A stretch of DNA of 64,000 bases, from positions 1 through 64,000 of the forward strand of contig NZ_JBGIYY010000006.1 of assembly GCF_041380235.1 (NCBI RefSeq). Direction: 5' to 3'. Positions 35,395 through 44,987 of the stretch are shown here, piece by piece. The notes below the pieces were generated by a model. The model made no database searches and was not told where the DNA came from. It was given only the letters and a program-made list of their open reading frames with translations. This DNA comes from Glaciecola sp041380235. Lineage in GTDB: Bacteria > Pseudomonadota > Gammaproteobacteria > Enterobacterales > Alteromonadaceae. Each line of letters opens with the position of its first letter. The stretch's first letter is position 1. Position numbers and translations under genes: made by a program.

Positions 35395-37463
35395 TGGCAG
35401 TTATAAAACCTAAAGCCTCTTTGTACCATCCATTATTAACTCCTCTGTTAGTGGGCCTCAGTATCAGCACTCTGTGGTCGTTTGATACGCAAGCGATGAC
35501 GGATGAAGACGACTTGGAGGTGATTAGCGTAACGGCCTCCAAGCGCCTGCAAACCCTCAACGAGATACCGGCTAGCGTATCGGTAATCAATACTGAGACG
35601 CTGGCGCGTATTGAGGGCCAGCATATTAATCAAGTATTATCTCGCGTGGCGGGAACATGGATAAGTCGTGGCAATGGCCAAGAACATTTGACCGCTATTC
35701 GCTCGCCAGTGCTCACCGGAGCAGGTGGTTGCGGTGCGTTTTTCATGGCACTTGATGGCATTGCTTTGCGCGCCCCAGGCTTTTGTAATGCGAATCAGTT
35801 GTTTGATGCAAACTCCGAGCAAGCAGCCCGGATTGAGGTACTTAAAGGCCCCGCTAGCACTCTGTACGGAACAAATGCCGTGCACGGCGCCATTAACATT
35901 ATTAGCCCTGATGCATTTAACCCCACGCGAAATAATATTGGATTGCAACTAGGTGCTTATGACTTTGCACGCGTAAGTACTCAGTTGAACTGGCAAAATG
36001 AGACTCAAGCATTCAGCTTGATGAGTAATCTCACTCAAGAAGATGGCTATCAAACCGAAAGCGGCTATGACCAGCAAAAAGTCACGCTTATCTATCAACA
36101 GCGCACAACTACTTGGAACAACAAAACGCTTATCGATATTGCCAATTTAAATCAGGAGACCGCTGGTTTTATTCGCGGCTTTGAGTCGTATAAAGACGAA
36201 AACTTTAGAAAAATAAATCCTAACCCTGAAGCTTTTAGGGATGCTAAATCACTGCGTGCATATAGCCAATTTACGCGAGCATTCGGGGATGGAACTCTCA
36301 GCTTAAAGCCTTACTTGCGATGGAATGAAATGCAATTTTTACAACATTTTTTGCCGTGGCAAGCCTTAGAAGAAAATAGCCACTCTAGCCTTGGTTTACA
36401 GGCTCAGTACGATATTGATTTTGCAGGCGCAAACTGGGTTACAGGCATAGACATTGACGCCACTGGTGCTAATTTAACCGAGACCCAAGCACAAGCCTTT
36501 TCACCTAGTATTCCTGCCGGTAACCACTATGACTACGATGTAGATGCGCGAGCAATCGCCGCCTACGCGCAGGCGAATTGGCAATGGCAAAACTGGGCGC
36601 TTAGTTTAGGCGGACGTTTCGAACGAACCGAGTACGATTATGATAATTTACTTAGTGATGGCAGCGCATGTGACGCCAGTGTAGCCGTTTGCAGATTTAC
36701 GCGCCCGAGCGATCAAAAACTATCATTTTCAGCCTTTTCACCCGCTCTTGTGCTTGAATATCAGCCAACAGAAGACTTACTTACTTACACAAAGATTTCG
36801 CAAGGCTTCCGCGCACCAGAGGCGACCGAACTGTTTCGACTACAAGATAATCAAATATCAACTGATTTCGAAGAAGTCAGCATTGATGCCATAGAGTTTG
36901 GCCTGCGCTATAACCTAGATGGCCATTCACTGCATATTGCTGCCTACGATATGCAAAAAGACAATGTCATCATTCGGGATACCAATCGCCAAAACATTGC
37001 TGGCGGTGAGACTTCACACCGAGGGCTAGAAATAGAATACCTTTGGCAAGTCACTGATGTACTGCGTATATCCAGCAACCTTACGTGGCAAAAACATAGC
37101 TATGCAAGTGACCAAGCTATTTCAAATGTGTCAATTAAAGGAAATCGTGTGGATACTTCTCCAGACCGTTTATTTGGCTTACAAGCACTGTGGCAGCCAA
37201 ATGAGAAACTATCTGCAGAGTTTGCATGGCAGCATTTATCTAAATATTATCTTGATCCAGAGAATACCGCCGAATACGATGGCCACTCATTGTTAGATTT
37301 AACATTCAGGTATGTTATTAGCGAGCGTCTTTCTGCTAAAATTAACATCTTAAACATTACCGATGAAGATTACGCCGAACGCGCTGATTTTGCATTTGGT
37401 GGATATCGATATTTTGTAGGTCAGCCACGCCGTGCTTTTGTTAGCATTAAGTGGATACTGTAA
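35394..37463 (+). CDS. TonB-dependent outer-membrane receptor
   Basis: A 689-residue receptor. The signal region is residues 1-35, followed by a TonB-box-like VISVTASKR, a plug domain (about 50-165, with IEVLKGPASTLYGTNAVHGAINI) and a 22-strand barrel ending RRAFVSIKWIL. Two cysteines in the plug (GAGGCGAF and APGFCN) may form a disulfide. Receptors of this type carry siderophores, vitamins or other scarce ligands with energy from TonB. It lies between folM and aguAB in a tight run; the ligand is not evident. Confidence 0.92.
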   Translation: MAVIKPKASLYHPLLTPLLVGLSISTLWSFDTQAMTDEDDLEVISVTASKRLQTLNEIPASVSVINTETLARIEGQHINQVLSRVAGTWISRGNGQEHLTAIRSPVLTGAGGCGAFFMALDGIALRAPGFCNANQLFDANSEQAARIEVLKGPASTLYGTNAVHGAINIISPDAFNPTRNNIGLQLGAYDFARVSTQLNWQNETQAFSLMSNLTQEDGYQTESGYDQQKVTLIYQQRTTTWNNKTLIDIANLNQETAGFIRGFESYKDENFRKINPNPEAFRDAKSLRAYSQFTRAFGDGTLSLKPYLRWNEMQFLQHFLPWQALEENSHSSLGLQAQYDIDFAGANWVTGIDIDATGANLTETQAQAFSPSIPAGNHYDYDVDARAIAAYAQANWQWQNWALSLGGRFERTEYDYDNLLSDGSACDASVAVCRFTRPSDQKLSFSAFSPALVLEYQPTEDLLTYTKISQGFRAPEATELFRLQDNQISTDFEEVSIDAIEFGLRYNLDGHSLHIAAYDMQKDNVIIRDTNRQNIAGGETSHRGLEIEYLWQVTDVLRISSNLTWQKHSYASDQAISNVSIKGNRVDTSPDRLFGLQALWQPNEKLSAEFAWQHLSKYYLDPENTAEYDGHSLLDLTFRYVISERLSAKINILNITDEDYAERADFAFGGYRYFVGQPRRAFVSIKWIL

Positions 37464-37474
37464 GGGTTACTTAG

Positions 37475-38542
37475 GTGTCATCAACAACACAACAACAAGT
37501 TACATTGCTTCCTGAGTGGGCAAAACAAGAAGCGGTAGTGATTGCATGGCCGCATATGCAAAGCGATTGGTTGCCATGGATAGATGCCGCGAGAGCCACT
37601 TATGTGCAGTTAATAGAGGCACTTAACGACGCGCAAGTGACGGTCATTTTGCTTTGCTCAAAAGCCGAACTAGGCATCGTAAAATCAATGGTCAGCCTGA
37701 ATGCAAAAACGCTGATTGTGCCTACCGAATATAACGATACTTGGACGCGAGACTATGTATTTGTAACCTGTGAGAGTGCACTGGGCAACCAACCGGTCGA
37801 GTTTTTATTCAACGGCTGGGGCCAAAAATTTGATGCTAGCGCTGATAACCTTGTGAATAAAGGCTTAAGCAAGCTCTGTATAAACCCTCTGGTTTCATGC
37901 GACATCGTGCTCGAAGGCGGCGCGATTGAAATCGACCAAAATAACATTCTGATGAGCACCTCATCTTGCCTATTCAATCCCAAACGCAACGGGGATATGA
38001 CAAATGAACAATACCATGGGATATTTGAACAATATTTAGGGGCTAGGCAAATCAACATATTTGCTAATGGGCATTTGATTGGCGATGATACTGACGGGCA
38101 TATCGATACACTGGCTCGATTTACGCCTTTGCGCAGTATTGTCATGCAAAGCGCATTTAATCGCCCAGACGACCCTCATTTTGAAGGCTTAAACGCCCTT
38201 AAAAATGAGCTTCAAGACGCCTTTCAAGGCTACCCCATTTTTGAGCTACCCCTACCAGACATGCGCAATAGCGATGGTGAGCGCTTACCCGCGTCCTATG
38301 CTAACTTTTTAATCTGTAATGAGAGTGTGCTTGCTCCGGTTTACCAGCAGGCTGAAGACCAATTAGCCGTCGAAATCTTGCAAAAAGCCTTCCCGAATCA
38401 CAAAATTATTGCCATTGATTGCTCGACCATTGTCCAGCAGTATGGCTCTTTGCACTGCATTACTATGCAAATACCTGAACATACTTTGAAGCCCGAAATT
38501 TTGGACTTGGCTCAGCATGGAGTGGCCGTTTATGAAATCTAA
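37475..38542 (+). CDS. aguA: Agmatine deiminase
   Basis: A 355-residue enzyme of the guanidine-group-modifying (pentein) superfamily, hydrolysing agmatine to N-carbamoylputrescine and ammonia. Conserved blocks are VIAWPHMQSDW near residues 22-32, DTWTRDYVF near 88-96, VLEGGAIE near 148-155, the catalytic DTDGHIDTLARF and the nucleophile Cys in GSLHCITMQIP near 330. The start is GTG with AAGG upstream. It begins 12 bases after the receptor gene and overlaps aguB by 11 bases; the neighbour confirms the agmatine assignment. Confidence 0.92.
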   Translation: MSSTTQQQVTLLPEWAKQEAVVIAWPHMQSDWLPWIDAARATYVQLIEALNDAQVTVILLCSKAELGIVKSMVSLNAKTLIVPTEYNDTWTRDYVFVTCESALGNQPVEFLFNGWGQKFDASADNLVNKGLSKLCINPLVSCDIVLEGGAIEIDQNNILMSTSSCLFNPKRNGDMTNEQYHGIFEQYLGARQINIFANGHLIGDDTDGHIDTLARFTPLRSIVMQSAFNRPDDPHFEGLNALKNELQDAFQGYPIFELPLPDMRNSDGERLPASYANFLICNESVLAPVYQQAEDQLAVEILQKAFPNHKIIAIDCSTIVQQYGSLHCITMQIPEHTLKPEILDLAQHGVAVYEI

Positions 38543-39437
38543 TACCGCTAATCGACGTTTAAAAGTCGGCTTGGTTCAGCAGTCTGTTGCCTCAAATAAT
38601 AAACAAGAAAACTGGAAAAAATCAGCCGATAAAGTCCGCGAATTAGCCGCCGATGGCTGCCAATGTATTTTATTGCAGGAACTACACTCAACCCTATATT
38701 TTTGCCAGAATGAAGACGTCAATGCATTCGATCTTGCCGAGCCAATTCCTGGTCTTGCCACAGAATTTTTTGGCGCCTTAGCGAGAGAATGCAATATCGT
38801 TTTGGTTACCTCATTATTTGAAAAACGTGCACCCGGCCTATATCACAACACCGCAGTGGTATTTGATCGCAGTGACAAGATTGCAGGCACATACCGTAAA
38901 ATGCACATTCCAGATGATCCTGGTTTTTATGAGAAGTTTTATTTCACTCCGGGTGATTTAGGTTTCCAACCCATTGATACCAGTGTCGGTAAGTTAGGGG
39001 TCTTAGTATGCTGGGACCAATGGTACCCAGAAGCCGCTCGTCTTATGGCGATGAATGGCGCTGAAATTCTATTTTACCCTACCGCGATTGGTTGGGATCG
39101 TAACGATACAAAAGAAGAGCAATATCGCCAGCAGGGCGCTTGGGAGACTATTCAACGAGCCCACGGTGTGGCAAATTCATTGCCGGTTGTGGTTGCCAAT
39201 CGAGTTGGCTTTGAAGCATCGCCCGATTCCCCAGATGTAGGTATCGACTTTTGGGGGCATAGTTTTATAGCTGGTCCGCAGGGTGAATTACTCGCCATGG
39301 CAAGCGATGAGCAAGAAGCAACCCTTTCGGTGGAACTTGATATGGAACGCAGTGAAAACATCAAACGAATTTGGCCGTATTTTAGAGACAGGCGCATCGA
39401 TGCCTACGATAAATTGAATCAACGCTGGGGTAAATAA
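38532..39437 (+). CDS. aguB: N-carbamoylputrescine amidase
   Basis: A 301-residue nitrilase-superfamily amidase that cleaves N-carbamoylputrescine to putrescine, CO2 and ammonia. The Glu-Lys-Cys triad is visible in LLQELHSTLYF, YRKMHIPDDPGF and VCWDQWYPEAARL. The ATG at 38532 gives MKSNTANRRLKVGLVQQS, and the gene overlaps aguA by 11 bases, so the two steps of the agmatine deiminase pathway are translationally coupled. Confidence 0.95.
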   Translation: MKSNTANRRLKVGLVQQSVASNNKQENWKKSADKVRELAADGCQCILLQELHSTLYFCQNEDVNAFDLAEPIPGLATEFFGALARECNIVLVTSLFEKRAPGLYHNTAVVFDRSDKIAGTYRKMHIPDDPGFYEKFYFTPGDLGFQPIDTSVGKLGVLVCWDQWYPEAARLMAMNGAEILFYPTAIGWDRNDTKEEQYRQQGAWETIQRAHGVANSLPVVVANRVGFEASPDSPDVGIDFWGHSFIAGPQGELLAMASDEQEATLSVELDMERSENIKRIWPYFRDRRIDAYDKLNQRWGK

Positions 39438-39458
39438 GCCTATTTGGATAGGCGAATA

Positions 39459-40229
39459 TTAAAAAGGCGCCATGCCGGTATCTGTTCCGTGCTGTTGCAT
39501 AGACCCCGCTGAAGGTTGCGGGTCTTTTTTCTCTTCAAGCCACAAATTTTCGACACTGTTTTCAGTCGCTGCAAGTGTCTTTGTCACTTCTTTTATGGAA
39601 ATTTCAAGGGGCGCAATAAGTGAGCTATTGCGTTTATGTAAATAGTGATAAACAGGCTGGCGACTAATTTCAATATAGCGATACCGTTCATTGTCTCTTA
39701 AAAAAACGGGCAAAAACAATTCACTGGTGACAATTGCATTGACACGGTTGCCCTTAAAGAATTTAAATAAACCTTGATGCTCTGCTAGTTCAATCACTCG
39801 ATTATCCAAATCGCTCAAATTTAATTCATTGGCGGGAAATGTAAAGCCAGACACGACGCCCAATGACTTTAGTTGGCCCAACTCACACTTTGGACAAAGT
39901 TTACGGTTGATCACCACCAGTGTTTTACTTGTTAATAGGGGAACATTTACTTTTAGCAAATTTTGGTAAGACTGAGTGTGCGATTCTAAACGTAAATCTA
40001 GACCGTCAATTACGCCGGCATTAGCGCTAACTGCGCTTCGCATATACGGTAATTGAGTGTAATTTATACGGATCCCTAGCTTTTCATAGGCCTGTACTAA
40101 AAGCACATTTGTTTGTCGGTACTGCTCATCAATTGGCGCTCTATTTAAGGTCAAGCTCGAAGCCAATACAGGCAAGGCAAAAAGTAAAATTATTAAGAAA
40201 GGCAGAGGTACTAGTCGCATCTTGCTCAT
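39459..40229 (-). CDS. Periplasmic substrate-binding-protein-like protein
   Basis: About 256 residues from the ATG at 40229, which gives a good signal peptide (MSKMRLVPLPFLIILLFALP, cleavage after VLAS). The mature part resembles solute-binding protein family 3: QAYEKLGIRINYTQLPYMRSAV near 45-66, then two alternating lobes. No transporter genes are adjacent. It could be a stand-alone binding or sensor protein. The start is uncertain because no clear ribosome binding site was seen, and the gene is convergent with aguB. Confidence 0.65.
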   Translation of the reverse strand: MSKMRLVPLPFLIILLFALPVLASSLTLNRAPIDEQYRQTNVLLVQAYEKLGIRINYTQLPYMRSAVSANAGVIDGLDLRLESHTQSYQNLLKVNVPLLTSKTLVVINRKLCPKCELGQLKSLGVVSGFTFPANELNLSDLDNRVIELAEHQGLFKFFKGNRVNAIVTSELFLPVFLRDNERYRYIEISRQPVYHYLHKRNSSLIAPLEISIKEVTKTLAATENSVENLWLEEKKDPQPSAGSMQQHGTDTGMAPF

Positions 40230-40366
40230 CGCTAGGTTGATATTGTTATTATTTTTGTACCGATGCATCAGTTGGTGCGTTCACAGCAAGTAAGCTCTAT
40301 GAGTGCATTGAAAAAGTAAGTCAAAACAGATAGTTGCTGACTAAAACCATGCAAAAGTATGCTTTT

Positions 40367-41080
40367 TCATAACATAAACAGCTTTTTATGGTAGGTCAAT
40401 AATATTTGTGGTTTTTTTTGTGTAAATAAGCTTTTAATCGCTGCATGTTCGCTGCTCAAGCCGCCTGTGTACTTGCCAAAAGCAGGCATTAGCAATAGCT
40501 CTTCGCCAATTAAAAAAGACTTTCCGGTAAGCTTTTTATTGTTCAATTTGTAACTTGTTTTTGGATGAAAATGCCCCACTATTTGCCCCTTACAAGAAGA
40601 ATACGTTGATATATCCTCTGGCTCATGTACAAATAGCACGGTATCCAAAGCAAGCGAATGTGCACGCTCACCGCCTAAACTCACAGGAATATCAGGGTCG
40701 TGATTTCCCAACACCCATGTCCATACCTCGACTTTTTCGATCAGTGTGTTTATTGCATGGATATCGTCACTCTGCATGCGTTTTTCGGCATTGCCATCAT
40801 GAAAACTGTCGCCTAAACACAACACTTGCTTTGGTGCATACTCATTGATTAAATCCCGCATGCGCGAAATTGTCTCTCGCGTATCAAAGCGCGGTAAAGG
40901 GTGCGCAAACTGCGTCAAAAAACTCCCCTTTTCAAAGTGTAAATCAGAAAAAACCAGTAAATCATACATGGGCCAAAAAAGTACGCCTCTCCCATCTACG
41001 ATTAACCGCTTATCGCAGAACCTGACAGGGATAACCGTGTTGTTCTTCACCAGATTATGCAGGTCTTCAGCGGCAATCAC
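40367..41080 (-). CDS. pdeM: Ligase-associated metallophosphoesterase PdeM
   Basis: A 237-residue calcineurin-type phosphoesterase. All metal motifs are present: FSDLHFEKG near residues 45-53, CLGDSFHDG near 90-98, LGNHDPDIP near 122-130 and GHFHPKTSY near 168-176. Relatives of this gene cluster in Pseudomonas are Mn-dependent DNA nucleases. Its start overlaps the lhr stop (ATGA), so it is translated with the helicase. The same repair set continues divergently with an exonuclease and a DNA ligase. Confidence 0.93.
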   Translation of the reverse strand: MIAAEDLHNLVKNNTVIPVRFCDKRLIVDGRGVLFWPMYDLLVFSDLHFEKGSFLTQFAHPLPRFDTRETISRMRDLINEYAPKQVLCLGDSFHDGNAEKRMQSDDIHAINTLIEKVEVWTWVLGNHDPDIPVSLGGERAHSLALDTVLFVHEPEDISTYSSCKGQIVGHFHPKTSYKLNNKKLTGKSFLIGEELLLMPAFGKYTGGLSSEHAAIKSLFTQKKPQILLTYHKKLFML

Positions 41081-43614
41081 TCGGTATCCTCACGTTGTGC
41101 TGTGCTCAATAAATCTCGAATGTCGTCCATCATGTTTTCGGCCTCTTGATATAGATTTGCCTGCTCTAACAACGCCTGCATGCCAGCCCCAGTGACTTGT
41201 TCACTGCGTACATCTAAGACAATTGGAATAGCCATCGGCGATGGCTTTTGCAGCGTTTTAAAATCGAATGCACCGTCAAAACGTATGAGCAGATCAGCAG
41301 TTCGTGACAAATCTAGTAACTCCCGTTCGGCGTCTTCTCGAGTAACTCTCAGCAGCACGTGCTCTTTATCGTATTCACGCAAAGTGTCGTATATTAAATC
41401 CGTTGAAAATGTGACCTGTCGCATGGTTTTCTTTGTGCTGTGATACTGCTGTTCAATCAAGCCACTGATCACCGCAACCCTCCTAAAAGAGCGTTTTAGC
41501 ATGGCTGCCTCAAGCATCCAATCTTCTAATTCATCGCCTAACACATCGGGATTAAACAACTGCGGGATATGCCTCTGCTCGACTTTATTTAAAGCACAAA
41601 TAGAGAGCCCATAGTCAGTAATAGAAAAGCTCAGTGGTTGCAGACCAAGCTTTTCCATGCGCCGAGTGATTAACATCCCCAATGTCTGATTAGCTTTGCG
41701 ACCTTCAAAGGTATAAAACAAGATATATTCGGCTTTCCTAAATGGAAACTGCTCGATGAGCACCTTATCTCGACGCGGTATCATTGAAAACGCTTGCTGC
41801 AGGGCAAGCCACTCACGAACTTGCTTAGGCAACTGCCGCCAACTCTCTGGTTCGTTTAGCAAGGCTCTAACAGCGTCGGCTAAATAAGTGGACAGCGGCA
41901 TTTGTCCGCCCATATAACTGGGAATTTTAGGCTCTTTGGCCTTACCCGGTTTAGCTTCTACCATCATGTCGCGGATACCTTCAAACCTAAGCACTTCTCC
42001 GGCAAAAAAGAAAGTATCCCCCTTTACCAATTGTTGAGCAAAGTACTCTTCCACTTCACCAATGATTTTACCTTGATGAGCACGGCGCAAACGTTTGACT
42101 TTAAGCCTTCCTGCTTCAACGATAGTGCCGATATTTTGGCGATGGCGCATAATTACACGTTTTGAGGCTGGCCGATATAAACCGGGCTGATACTCTTCCA
42201 AACGGTTATAGCGTTCATATGCTTGCAGCGCATAACCTCCGTTTTTTGTAAAAGCCCAAAGCTGCAAAAATGTGTCTTTGTCGAGTCCACTGTAGGGAGG
42301 CGAATCGAGAACCTGCTGGTAGATTTCATCGATACCGGCAGCTGCGCTGCAAACACAGTTTAAAATGAACTGAGGCAAAATATCCAAAGCACCCGAGAGC
42401 GGCGTATCACCGTCTAGTTCGCCTTTTTTTATCGCATTAATGGCTGACAAACACTCTAAAGCTTCAAAACGATTGCCTGGCACCAACAAAGCTTGTGAGG
42501 GCTCATCAAGACGATGATTAGAGCGGCCAATGCGCTGCAGCAAACGACTTACCCCTTTTGGCGCGCCCATCTGAATAACTAAATCTACATTTCCCCAGTC
42601 AATGCCCAATTCCAAAGCAGATGTGGCGACAATGGCCTTTAACTTGCCCTGTGCCATCATCGCTTCGGTTTTCTTACGCTGGTCTTTACTTAATGAGCCG
42701 TGATAAATCGCAATCGGCAACGCTAGCTTATTTTGTTCCCAAAGCGCCTGAAATATCAATTCGGCGCTGGCGCGGGTATTCACAAATACGATGGTAGTGC
42801 TAGCTTTAACAATCGCTTGATATACCTCTGGCACCGCATATTTCGCCATGTAGCCGCCAAAAGGCATACGCGCTTTGCTATTGAGAATTTTCACACTAGG
42901 TTTTACGCGGCTTTTTGCTTCAATGATATTCACAGGCTCCGAGCGGGCTCCTAACCAGCTTGCTAAGACATCAGGATAAGCCACCGTTGCAGACAGGCCA
43001 AAACGCACAAAGCCAGGGCATAAGTGCTCTAATCGCGCCATCGCAAGATTGGTAAAATCGCCTCGCTTAGTATGCGCAAAGCTATGTACCTCATCGATAA
43101 TCAAGCATTTCAGCTTAGCAAAAATGATCGGAGCATCTGTATATGACAACATCAACATCAAGGATTCAGGCGTAGTCAACAAGATATGGGGCGGCGCCTT
43201 ACGCTGTTTTTGTCGTTGATAAGCGGTGGTATCTCCAGTGCGGCTGGCCACTTCAATGTCTAGGCCCATATCGCTGATAGGCTGATGTAAATTTCGTTCG
43301 ATGTCGTAAGTCAATGCCTTTAAAGGTGAAATATACAGCGTATGTAGACCGATTCGCTTCGCTGGTCGAGCCTTTTTTTGACTGCCATGCAGCTCTTTTT
43401 GAGCGTTTATTGTTTGATGTAAATCGATAAGGCTGGGCAAAAACCCAGAAAGGGTTTTCCCCGCTCCCGTAGGTGCAATAAGCAGGCTGGATTGCTTGCG
43501 TGTAAATGCCGTGGCCATTTTTAACTGATAAGGGCGAATGTCCCAAGCCTTGGCATCAAACCATTGCTTGAAAATATCGGGGATGCGCGCACGTTTATTC
43601 GAAAAATCGCTGAT
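41077..43614 (-). CDS. lhr: Ligase-associated DEAD/H-box helicase, Lhr core type
   Basis: A superfamily 2 helicase. From the first ATG (43518) it is 813 residues, beginning just before Walker A APTGAGKTLSGFLP. The in-frame sequence upstream codes for 32 more residues, including WFDAKAWDIRPYQLK, which matches the Q-motif region that Lhr proteins need. No ATG, GTG or TTG occurs before the upstream stop; the best ribosome site (AAGGA) sits eight bases before an ATC at 43614, used here as a tentative start. DEVH, SATVA and HRLDEPSQ-region motifs and the Lhr-specific C-terminal domains follow. Confidence 0.85.
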   Translation of the reverse strand: MSDFSNKRARIPDIFKQWFDAKAWDIRPYQLKMATAFTRKQSSLLIAPTGAGKTLSGFLPSLIDLHQTINAQKELHGSQKKARPAKRIGLHTLYISPLKALTYDIERNLHQPISDMGLDIEVASRTGDTTAYQRQKQRKAPPHILLTTPESLMLMLSYTDAPIIFAKLKCLIIDEVHSFAHTKRGDFTNLAMARLEHLCPGFVRFGLSATVAYPDVLASWLGARSEPVNIIEAKSRVKPSVKILNSKARMPFGGYMAKYAVPEVYQAIVKASTTIVFVNTRASAELIFQALWEQNKLALPIAIYHGSLSKDQRKKTEAMMAQGKLKAIVATSALELGIDWGNVDLVIQMGAPKGVSRLLQRIGRSNHRLDEPSQALLVPGNRFEALECLSAINAIKKGELDGDTPLSGALDILPQFILNCVCSAAAGIDEIYQQVLDSPPYSGLDKDTFLQLWAFTKNGGYALQAYERYNRLEEYQPGLYRPASKRVIMRHRQNIGTIVEAGRLKVKRLRRAHQGKIIGEVEEYFAQQLVKGDTFFFAGEVLRFEGIRDMMVEAKPGKAKEPKIPSYMGGQMPLSTYLADAVRALLNEPESWRQLPKQVREWLALQQAFSMIPRRDKVLIEQFPFRKAEYILFYTFEGRKANQTLGMLITRRMEKLGLQPLSFSITDYGLSICALNKVEQRHIPQLFNPDVLGDELEDWMLEAAMLKRSFRRVAVISGLIEQQYHSTKKTMRQVTFSTDLIYDTLREYDKEHVLLRVTREDAERELLDLSRTADLLIRFDGAFDFKTLQKPSPMAIPIVLDVRSEQVTGAGMQALLEQANLYQEAENMMDDIRDLLSTAQREDTE

Positions 43615-43953
43615 GTGATGGTTCCTTATTTTGCCCTACAAACGCTTAGCCAGTTTACTTAAATTCTATGATAAGAATCCTGACTGCAACATGCCCCCTG
43701 CTCTGGAATGACTAATTTGCGCACCGCTCGTCTATTTTTTTGTTTTAGAGGGTTTTATTCTATGCTCTACACAAGCAGTCAATACCCACTAGATACTGCC
43801 AATTGCAGACTTAAGTTTAGCGTCCATCCATCTTTACTGCGCTAATAGATTTGAACTTTGCGAAGAAATTCGGACTGCTAAGCTTGAGAACATTGCAACA
43901 ATCGTAAATCTTTCTCATGTATATTTGCGTATCCAAGTGTACATTAAGCAACA
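43615..43953. other. Divergent control region of the repair cluster
   Basis: These 339 bases separate lhr (minus) from the exonuclease (plus). On the minus strand a TAGAAT preceded by TTGCAG at a short 15-base spacing (about 43665-43692) is a weak promoter candidate. No LexA-type operator (CTG-N10-CAG) was recognised. No RNA gene or repeat was seen. Confidence 0.35.
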
Positions 43954-44985
43954 GTGAGATCTGGCTTGGCGGCTCCTAAGCATCCCGATAAGTGGATTAA
44001 AACCGATAGTAATGGACTTTACTGCAGTGCACTCGATGCTTACATCGACCCTATGCAGCCGGTCAAACGTGCGATTGTCACCCATGGGCACGCTGATCAC
44101 GCTAGACCAGGCCATGGCGAAGTGTTTGCCACCCCGCAAACACTGCAAATTATGCAGATTCGCTATGGTGATGATTTTTGTGAAACACCTCGAGCTCTGC
44201 CATACGGTAAAACCGTAAACATCAAAAAGGGGCAACTGCATTTTGCACCCGCCGGACATATATTGGGCTCAGCGCAAGCGGTCATTGATTTTGCGCAGCA
44301 TCGCTTAGTGCTCTCTGGCGACTATAAACGTCATTATGACCCCACCTGTGAAGCGTTTGAAGTAACACCTTGTGACGTGTTCGTTACTGAGGCAACCTTC
44401 GGTCTGCCGGTGTTTAAACACCCCAATATTGATGACGAAATGCAAAAGCTACTTGATTCTATGCAATTATTTGCAGACCGCTGTCATTTAGTCGGTGTTT
44501 ATGCACTTGGCAAATGTCAGCGTTTGATGCTGTCACTGCGAGGTCTGGGCTATAGCAAGCCTATTTATCTGCACGGCGCCCTAATTAAGCTATGTGAATT
44601 TTATCAAAGTCAGGGAGTTGACTTAGGTGCTTGGATACCCGTTACCGAAGTCTCTGATTTAAAGAGTCTGAAAGGTGAGTTAGTGCTTGCTCCACCATCT
44701 GCATTAAGCGATCGTTGGTCTCGCAAACTGCCAAATGTCATGACCGCAATGGCATCAGGCTGGATGCAAATTCGCGCACGTTCTAAACAACGAAGGGCAG
44801 AGTTACCGCTGATTATCAGTGACCATTGTGACTGGCCTGAATTGATCCAAACCATTACACAGGTAAATCCAAGAGAAGTATGGGTCACTCATGGGCGTGA
44901 GCAAGCCTTGGTGCATCAAGCCCAAAAGATGGGGTACAAGGCCAAAGCCCTTTCATTGATTGGTTACGATGAGGATGAGAGCTAA
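43954..44985 (+). CDS. Ligase-associated DNA exonuclease (MBL fold)
   Basis: A 343-residue metallo-beta-lactamase-fold protein related to CPSF/SNM1 nucleases. The metal motif VTHGHADHARPGHG is near residues 42-55, HFAPAGHILGSAQAVID near 91-107 and LVLSGDYKRHYDP near 113-125. The start is a GTG; a TTG four codons later is possible. In gene clusters of this type the protein is an exonuclease working with the ATP-dependent ligase, whose ATG is three bases downstream. Confidence 0.9.
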   Translation: MRSGLAAPKHPDKWIKTDSNGLYCSALDAYIDPMQPVKRAIVTHGHADHARPGHGEVFATPQTLQIMQIRYGDDFCETPRALPYGKTVNIKKGQLHFAPAGHILGSAQAVIDFAQHRLVLSGDYKRHYDPTCEAFEVTPCDVFVTEATFGLPVFKHPNIDDEMQKLLDSMQLFADRCHLVGVYALGKCQRLMLSLRGLGYSKPIYLHGALIKLCEFYQSQGVDLGAWIPVTEVSDLKSLKGELVLAPPSALSDRWSRKLPNVMTAMASGWMQIRARSKQRRAELPLIISDHCDWPELIQTITQVNPREVWVTHGREQALVHQAQKMGYKAKALSLIGYDEDES

Positions 44986-44987
44986 AT

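Noticed and set aside
39438..39458. Small inverted repeat between aguB and the binding-protein gene as a terminator
   Set aside because: GCCTAT/ATAGGC can pair, but no T-run follows on either strand.
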